A stretch of 64,000 nt of DNA, from positions 28,393,501 through 28,457,500 of the forward strand of contig BSWB01000004.1 in NCBI GenBank assembly GCA_033239125.1. The letters run 5' to 3'. Position numbers and translations under genes: made by a program. Positions 57,291 to 64,000 of the stretch are shown here, piece after piece. Origin of the DNA: Fagopyrum homotropicum. Taxonomy: Eukaryota > Streptophyta > Magnoliopsida > Caryophyllales > Polygonaceae. Numbering within the stretch: position 1 is the stretch's first letter; each line of letters begins with the position of its first letter. The notes under the pieces are model-generated. The model ran no database searches and was not told the origin of the DNA. It was given only the letters and a program-made list of their open reading frames with translations.

Positions 57291-60139
57291 TGTAATATCC
57301 GGAATTTTTATTCCGTTTATTTCCGTAACAAACTGGATTTCGATCAGTTGATCCATATCCGTCTACTTAGTTAGACACATTGTTTCAAAATCTATCATTT
57401 TATGTAGCTTCCTTCATATAAAATAATAGGATCCTTATAACAAATCCTAAACTGTAACATGACCATGACAAGCTGTGACAAGCCGATCAACAAGCCTTCC
57501 TCCTTGGCCATTGTAGTCCGTCCATTTCCGTACACTCGTTAGTCGGTGATCTCGTTTCCGGACTGCAGCTAGCACCGGACTGTTGCTCCCTTGCGCCAGT
57601 GCCCAGCCCAGCTTCAGCCAGCGTGCACAGCAGTCCAGCCCAGCTGCCTGAGGAACCCAGCGTGTACAGCATTCCAGCCCGCCAGACAGCTTCAGCACTC
57701 GCCTGATCCATCGGTTCTCAGCCCAGTTGGAAGACGGATCTTGCTGCCAACCCTATCCAGCCCAGTTGCCTCGCTTGTTTGCCAACCCAACTGAAACTCG
57801 AGCCCAGCTGGAAGGAGAAGATCAGCAACGTTTTATTCCCTCTTGATTCCCACGTAACAGCGATATTTTTAGAATGAAGATCTCCTTCAGTTCAGCCTGA
57901 AATCACGCAAATCAGATCACCCTCCTCTCCTTACTTCCGTCCAGATTCACGAAGCTAACCGTCGCCTTCCTTCTGCTGCCCATGTTCCTGCGCTCTTCCT
58001 TCTGTCGTCAACATCAACTTACAATCTTCGATCCCTCCAGACCGCTTCAAGCGCAGGACATAGAGCAGTGAGAAGCCAGCACGCTTCGTAACAGGAGACC
58101 ATCACCTCGACGTGTTCCATCTGCACTAAGAGTGGTGAGTTCTCGTCCCTCTTCTGCCTTCTCCCCTCCTTTCCTTGATCTGAACTGGACCAACGTGCAG
58201 TGACAGCGGAGCCCTCCTAACAAGCGTGCACTTACTGAACCGGCAGACCCTCCAAGGACTGCAGTGTATGTTTCCGCCAGTCTTATTCTTGTCCTGTTGT
58301 CAAACGTACCTTCTAGACCATAATTGACTTCCGGTGCAACTCCTTGACACTCCTCCGTGCAATTACTTCGAGCCATTCCCTTCTGAGATCTGTCGAGAAA
58401 CCATTATCCGGTAGCTGCTGGAAGAAGTAAGTACCTCCTGTCTGCAGCCTTGTGTTTATTTTAATTCTTCTGAAGGATGTAGCGTAGTGTGTATGTGTGA
58501 TTGCTGCGAGAGATTTTTTTTGACCTAGTATGCTGGGGTGAGGGCTGATCCTTGTGGATGTGCCCTTGAGAGTCAAACTTGTGATTATAGGATGACATTA
58601 AGGATAGAAACAAGGGCTGCTGCTGTATACATTCATTTCCTTCAGTTTTGAAGTGAGGAACTGCCTATCTTGTAGATCAATGTTAGAGAGTTCGGTTGAT
58701 GATCCACCGTTGAAATTTTAATAGGTAATAGGTGAATGTTTGTAGTTTACTGTATTAAAATTTCAAAAGAAATGAACGGTCGGATTAGAAGTTATAAGCT
58801 TCCAAAGTGGGGTAGTTAAGCAGTTTTTACAAACTTGAAATTTTAGTTAAGTATAGAAAATGTAAGTGTTGTAATCAACTTTGAGAATTTTTATAAAAAT
58901 GATGAATGAACTGTTTTGAGAAATTCTTACTCCTAAGGCTAGATGGAACATCATAGATGATCTAGAGAATTATTTCGAAATTTTTATAAGCTTTTACGAA
59001 TTTCATATTTGAAGCCGAAGTTGGACCTTTACAATCTTTCGGAAAATAGGAAAATAGGTAAAGTGCCAGTTTGTAACCAAACTAAACTTTAGGAGTTAGA
59101 ATAGGACTTTATAGTCTCAATTAAGAGTTTAGACAAGAATTTTGGAAATTCTGGGAGTCTCGGGACCAAGGGTAAAATAGTCATTTTACCATAAATTTGT
59201 ACTGTAATCAGTTATGTCCTATTACGATCTTCTATCTTAGAAGTCTTAGACTTCTAAATACTTTGGAGTGTGCTAATGCACTTATCTCCTTTGGCAGGCA
59301 ACTGAGTTGCTACAGTTACAGAGCGAGTTTGATTTACAAAGAATTGAGATTTATAACAGGTAGGTCCTTTGGGCTTACTTACTTGACTTCTGAATATGAG
59401 CATGAATGATGATAGTGGTGTGTGATTGAGATGTTTAGAGTTATAGGTTGTGATAGATATTTCCCGACCTATACTTGGCCTAAGAGTAACGGGCGGTGGC
59501 ATTCTGCTCAGTTAGCTTGAGGGCACTGAGGGTTTCTTTAGGGATTAGTCCACACTCGGTTTGTAGTGATGCTACCGGCGGAGGTAAGCTAGACCTACAC
59601 TCAGTTGGATAAGGAACGGAGGCGAGAACTGTTAAGAGTTCTCGTGCCACAACTGTAAAATTGAATAAGATGAATCACCTAAGTAATAGATAATAAACGG
59701 TTGTGTGCCAGCATGATGTTTGTTTATATTATTCTGCGTGTGTTTGTGCTGTTATTATTCTACTTATATTTGGATAGTTAGCTAACAGTTATTATGTTGT
59801 GTAGACGTACCACAGGTTAGAGCAGATGCCGAGTGATCCGGATGGTAGTGGTCAGCCGGGGTGTCGTACTTTTAGGACGTGTTGCAGTTTCTTTATTTGT
59901 GGGATTTCCAGTTGGACCTTGGTTCTTTTCTTTCTATCCGTAGTTGTTATCTTATGTTTTCCGGCTGTTGGTTGTTTAGGTCACATTCATACGTTGTTAA
60001 GACTTAATTTATGATTTCCGGTTTTTCCTTATCTGTGCCTTGTTGTAAGATCTTGTTAAGTTGTTGTCAAACTAAGGTCGGGACCCACTGTGAGGTCCTA
60101 ACCAGTAATTCCCCAAGTGGTAAAATTTGGGGTGTTATA
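57291..60139 (+). repeat. 3' LTR of the Tekay element
   Basis: Collinear with the 5' LTR over its whole length; begins TGTAATATCCGG and ends GGGGTGTTATA (the 5' LTR has ACA). By eye, mutated positions are mostly transitions. The conserved hairpin is GTAGGTCC...GGGCTTAC here, one base weaker than in the 5' LTR. Confidence 0.95.
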
Positions 60140-61112
60140 ACAAGATCCGAATCAAACTTAAAATCCACAATTCATGAATTATCCGCGGTACCCTCAAACT
60201 CAAAACCCACAATTCATGAATTATCCGTGTTACCCTCAACCACAAAACCCACAATTCATGAGTTATATGCAATACCCCTAAACTCAAAACTCGCAGTTCA
60301 TGAGTTATATGCAATACCCCCAAACTCCAAAACCCTACTGAAGGCTTGATCCCAACGTCTCCACCTATTACCATCCCGCCTTTTGGGACTCATGAATCGA
60401 CAATTGATCTAGACAATGATGATGATGAAGAAGAAGCTCAAGTGACAACCGAGGAAGTTGCTAGAAGGTTGCGTTGGGGGGGGAGTCGAAGACACTTTGC
60501 TCGTTAGTGGATGGATGAACACGAGAAAAGATGATATCCTAGGAACCAACCAACACCTTTTGGAATCGAGTTTCTCAATATTACAACGAAAGAAGGGGAG
60601 ATTTAGCATCTCGCTCATGGAAACAATGTAAGAACCTCTTCCAAAAGCTTAATACGCTTACTTCTAGATTTACATGTGTATATGCTACATCAGAAAGGGG
60701 GAGAATAAGTGGAGAAAGCCTTGACGATATTCTTGCAAGGGCTCATGTTTTGTATCAAGATCAATATAAATCAAAATTAAATTATGAAAACATTTGGCAC
60801 ATGCTTAAAAGTCTCCCAAAATGGCAAAGTAGCATTCAATCGATATCATCAAAACAAGGGGATGGCTCGAAGAGGGCAAAGGTAAATAAATCTAGATCAT
60901 ACACATCAAGCCCCAATGTTGGAACTCCATCAAGTGAAGGCGGAACCCCAGATAGCTCATTTGTCCGTCCTTTAGGACGAACTAGTTCGAAGAGGGCGGG
61001 AAAGAGACTGGTAAGTACAACACCATCCTTTGATTATTCAGAACAAATTAAAATTTTGGACAATTTGAAGAGTATAGAGCTTGAGGTCCGCCTCCAAGAT
61101 TTGAAACTAAAG

Positions 61113-63572
61113 TGTAACACCCCAAGTTCTTGGAACTCGGAGAGCTACTGGTTAGGACCTCACAATGGGTCCCGACCTTGGTTTAACAACAATTTTACTA
61201 GGATCTTACAACAAGGCACAAATGTATATAAAACAATTTTCAAAACATAATGTTTTTATGGTATGAATGTACACATGTGACAGCCTTACAAACATATATA
61301 TATATACATAACATGCATGCCATATGGAAGACTTCCCCGTCCCCATCTAATGAGTTTGTGGACCCGGCTGGCCATCCGTCCCGGATCTCTCTGCAACTGT
61401 CTATCTCAACAAATCTACAACACGGATAAACCGTTAGCTAACAGTCTAAATATCAGTAGAATAAAGATAACACAAGCACAAACAAGATAACATAAAACAA
61501 GCATCATGTTGGCACACAAACCGATTATTACCTAGTAATTAAGTGATTCACCTTATTCTATTTTACAGTTGTGGCACGAGAAATCTTAAGAGTTCTCGCC
61601 TCCGTTCCTTATCCACCTGAGTGTAGGTCTAGCTTACCTCCGCCGGTAGCATCACTACAAACCGAGTGTGGACTAGTCCCTAAAGAAACCCCCAGCGCCC
61701 TCAGGCTAACTGAGCAGAATGCCACCGCCCGTTACTCTTAGGCCAAGTGTATAGGTCGGTAGATAATTAATACTAAGTACAACTAAAAACACATCATTCA
61801 AACACCACTATCATTATTCACACTCATATCCAGAAGCTAGCTAAGTAAGCCCAAAGGACTTACCTGAATCGTAACTCGATTCTCGTTATCTCGACTCGGT
61901 CTGTAACCGTAGAAACGCAACCACCTGTTATACAAGGCAAGTGAATTAATAATGTATCTCACTTTCTTAGAAGTCTCCAACTTCTAAGATATTCAATGGA
62001 TCATAAGAAAATTACCGAAATACCCTCATAAGGGTAAAAAGACTATTTTACCCCTAGGTCTCAAAACCCTAGAAATAATTCCTAAAAATATTTCTAAAAC
62101 TTCCTATGATGTCCAAAAACACCATCTAACACTCACAAGAAAGATCCCGTTAAGTTGGAAAATTTTCCAACTTCTTAACTTCCATGAAAACTCACTAAGG
62201 TCTCACTTTGACCTCACTTAAAACACTCGTACCAAAATCTAAAAATCCCAAATAAAATATCTATTCTCTCTATGCAATGCATTCTACTCATTGAAAGAAA
62301 CAGAACTCATAAAGCATCAATAGTTAATCCCACACAAAAATCCCAAGTTGGCTACACGACACAAAATCTCTTATACTTAGCCAAATATCTGCAGAATACC
62401 AAACTGCACCCCTAGCCTACTTTGAGCTCTTGTGGATCCAGATCCGACCGTTAGATCGATCTAAACTTTTAATATATCATACTATGCATGTCCTTCTATA
62501 TCATACTAAAAATTGAACGGTAGATTATGTCTCTAAGGTATCGTAACATGGTCTTAAAGATGACTAGTCAACACTGATTTCGGGGATTAAAATCTGAGTA
62601 CAAGTAATATGAGCTTCGAGACTCACCTGCAGCGTTTTGTAGCTAAGACAAGGAAGGCCACAGGTTCAAGATTCGACTCTCCACTGCTCCGACTCCCTAT
62701 TCGATTAGATGGGCAACCAATCTATGTTTCGAAACTCCCTTGCAGATGGCCAAGACGAAGGAGTCTTCATTGGTCGTTGATGTTGTTCCTCTTGGCGACG
62801 AAGTTGCACCAGAAACCGTCTTCGGCTCAGCCTGCTCACCCAGTGGTGATGGTTCCGATGTAGAAGAGAGGGACAATTATTAATTCAGTCTTGACAGCAA
62901 GAAGAATGGAGAAAGGAAGGAAGGGAGGTAGGGGTCCCTACACTGTTGAAGATAGTCTTGAAGTGCAGAGGCTCACTCTTAGTGGAAGGAGGAGGGAAAG
63001 GCCCGGCCTTGAGTAGTAGCAGCAGCTCGAGAGTGATCGTGCAGAAGGTTGAAGGCGGCTCATCACCGGGGTACTGGGCTGGGTGTTTCCAGTTTGCAGC
63101 TAGGCAAACTTGGTTCTGCAGGTTCGTTGGTATGGGCTGCGTGCAGAGGCTGGGGACTCCTGTCGCTGGTGTCTCGTGAAGGAAGGTGAGAGAGACGAGT
63201 ATGGCGTATTCTGTGCAGGGATTGAACGATAGAGAGAGATAGGAAGAGTGCAGGCTGACTTCGGACAACAGAGGGACGTGGTTCACGGCTTGACAGGCTC
63301 TTTGTTTTTGCGTAAATCAATGAGCAGTTACAGGAGAGGATCTTTAGCACACTCAGCAGCCGTTACAAGGGAGTTAAGAGGGGAGTGAATCTCGCTGCTC
63401 TTCTCCTTCCTGATGGGCTCGAAAATGCCACCGGGCCAGCACACAAGTGAGACCAAACTGGGTTGGAGAGGGAAGTTGTGCGGCCTGCAGGGAGGGAGCT
63501 GTTACTGGGCTCGTAAACAAGGCTCTCCTGGGTTGTGCTCCAGTCCGTCAGCAAGGAAGAAGTAAGGGCTGG
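61113..63572 (-). repeat. Diverged Tekay-related LTR (minus strand), 3' LTR or solo LTR
   Basis: The minus-strand end ...CTTGGGGTGTTACA lies at 61113, directly against the Harbinger ORF, with no PBS on that side, so it is a 3' or solo LTR. Long stretches match the 49-kb LTR in reverse: GGTCGGGACCCA...GAGGTCCTAACCAGTA (61130-61165), GTTAGCTAACGGTT near 61435, the conserved block 61590-61760, and the hairpin at 61841-61864. A CAGCCC-rich left half corresponds to 62640-63560. Its outer (start) boundary is not clear; it runs to the next LTR at 63573. Small ORFs here have no domain. Confidence 0.7.
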
Positions 63573-64000
63573 TGTAACGCCCCAATTTTAGGCGCGTTTG
63601 CGATGTTTATCTTTCCGGCTATTATCGATGTTTTAATATCTTAAGTATGTTTTATGAGTATTTTACGTCGTAAAATTTAATTTTACGAGTATACTTTTCT
63701 ATTAATACTTTAACGGTATTTTAATTGGAATCTTGTAATATTAGTTACTAGATTGATTTCTATGTCTCAAAGGAAATTTTGTGAGTTTATTTATATACTC
63801 GATCCACATATATTTTCCGTATTTTTTTCCTTTTCGGAAAAGTACGGTATTTTAATCGGAATCTTGTAATATTCCCGTTTCAATTTGTTTCGATCGAGGT
63901 TATTTTGTTTATGTCTTTTCCCTTCCTAGCCTCCCTTTCTTTTCTTCTTTTTTTTTTGTCTGTGTGATTGATTGCCTGCAGCCCTAACCGGATAGCTGCC
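63573..64000 (+). repeat. Start of another Tekay-type LTR, cut by the window end
   Basis: TGTAACGCCCCAATTTTAGG is the usual opening of such LTRs, although in the other orientation it also resembles an LTR end. It contains a 30-bp direct repeat (ACGGTATTTTAATTGGAATC plus ten bases) at 63713-63742 and 63844-63873 with one mismatch, then a C/T-rich tract. Continuation lies outside the window. Confidence 0.5.

Larger units (their letters stand above)
49092..60139 (+). mobile_element. Full-length Tekay-type Ty3 chromovirus retrotransposon, 11.05 kb
   Basis: LTRs 49092-51941 (2850 bp) and 57291-60139 (2849 bp). A perfect 5-bp target duplication ACAAG lies at 49087-49091 and 60140-60144. The PBS TGGTACCAGAGC lies at 51945-51956 and the polypurine tract AAGGGGG at 57278-57284. 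Gag, protease, RT, RNase H, integrase and a C-terminal chromodomain-like region are in one gag-pol order. The LTRs differ at roughly 3 percent of sites in the first 600 bp by eye, so the insertion is fairly young; coding frames are already broken. It is inserted in the Harbinger second ORF. Confidence 0.96.
46376..61112. mobile_element. PIF/Harbinger transposon, interrupted and right-truncated in view
   Basis: The left end is probably at 46376 (GACCATGCAAAATGGAGAGC) after a TAA target triplet at 46373-46375. The element has the two divergent genes of plant Harbinger elements: a transposase on the minus strand (46876-48225) and a Myb/SANT-like second ORF on the plus strand (from 49017). The second ORF is split by a full Tekay retrotransposon (49092-60139) and cut again at 61113 by another LTR, beyond which neither its end nor the right TIR is found. 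All coding parts carry stops. Confidence 0.8.
49017..61112 (+). pseudogene. Harbinger second ORF (Myb/SANT-like), split by a retrotransposon
   Basis: The first part, 49017-49091, reads DENRNPIPNPLFFHPNFSQG, with GTG where the start ATG is expected. The second part begins at 60145 in the same frame once the 11-kb insert and one ACAAG duplication are ignored. It continues with four 14-residue repeats (NPQFMNYPRYPQTQ type, 60154-60325), an acidic DDDDEEEAQ stretch (about 60415), and the family's SANT-type core: RVSQYYNERRGDLASRSWKQ, KNLFQKLNTLTSRF, SGESLDDILARAHVLYQDQY, NIWHMLKSLPKWQ. A Ser-rich tail with FDYSEQIKILDNLKSIELEV follows and is cut by an LTR at 61113. Several stops and shifts are present (e.g. 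TAA at about 60150, a poly-G slip at 60476). Confidence 0.85.

Noticed and set aside
63360..63575. Precise outer boundary of the minus-strand LTR at TTACA near 63360
   Set aside because: TGTAAC on the minus strand fits an LTR start, but CAGCCC-rich sequence like the LTR interior continues to the right, so the boundary was left open.

Overview
This is nuclear DNA of a flowering plant, almost certainly a eudicot. The evidence is small GT-AG introns, three plant-type protein genes, a plant-style snoRNA promoter, and a dense mosaic of plant transposons of many superfamilies. About four fifths of the window is transposon-derived. I cannot name the species from the sequence.

Layout. 1-10.6 kb is nested retrotransposon debris: a Ty1/copia 5' end, a Ty3 RT scrap, a Tat-like LTR split by a complete 3.6-kb hAT element with an 8-bp target duplication, then a minus-strand Tat-like 3' region and pol relic. 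10.9-14.8 kb (+) holds a complete 12-exon GLYR2-type glyoxylate/succinic semialdehyde reductase with a Tourist-like MITE in intron 10. 15-20.3 kb has a Helitron 3' terminus, AT-rich DNA and a 0.91-kb tandem duplication. 20.4-22.4 kb (-) holds a complete 6-exon SCI1-like (style cell-cycle inhibitor) gene. 22.5-39 kb is a patchwork of Tat, Tekay-like and other Ty3 relics, a Tourist MITE, a 696-bp hAT MITE and L1 LINE pieces. 39.3-42.8 kb (-) holds a complete 3-exon pectinesterase with a very long charged and Pro/Ser-rich C-terminal extension. 44.8-45.3 kb (+) carries two paralogous C/D-box-like small RNA genes behind a site II/TATA/telo-box promoter. 46.4 kb to at least 61.1 kb is a PIF/Harbinger element whose second ORF is interrupted by a full-length 11-kb Tekay-type Ty3 element (2.85-kb LTRs, TSD ACAAG). 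A related minus-strand LTR follows, and the start of another LTR runs to the window end.

The cellular genes look independent of one another: redox detoxification in plastid or mitochondrion, a nuclear proliferation regulator, a cell-wall enzyme of the pollen type, and rRNA-modification guides. The transposons tell a layered story: Harbinger was invaded by Tekay, and Tat LTRs by hAT and others. All transposon coding regions seen here are broken. The most original signals are the snoRNA pair with compensatory stem changes, and short hairpins and motifs conserved between otherwise diverged LTRs.
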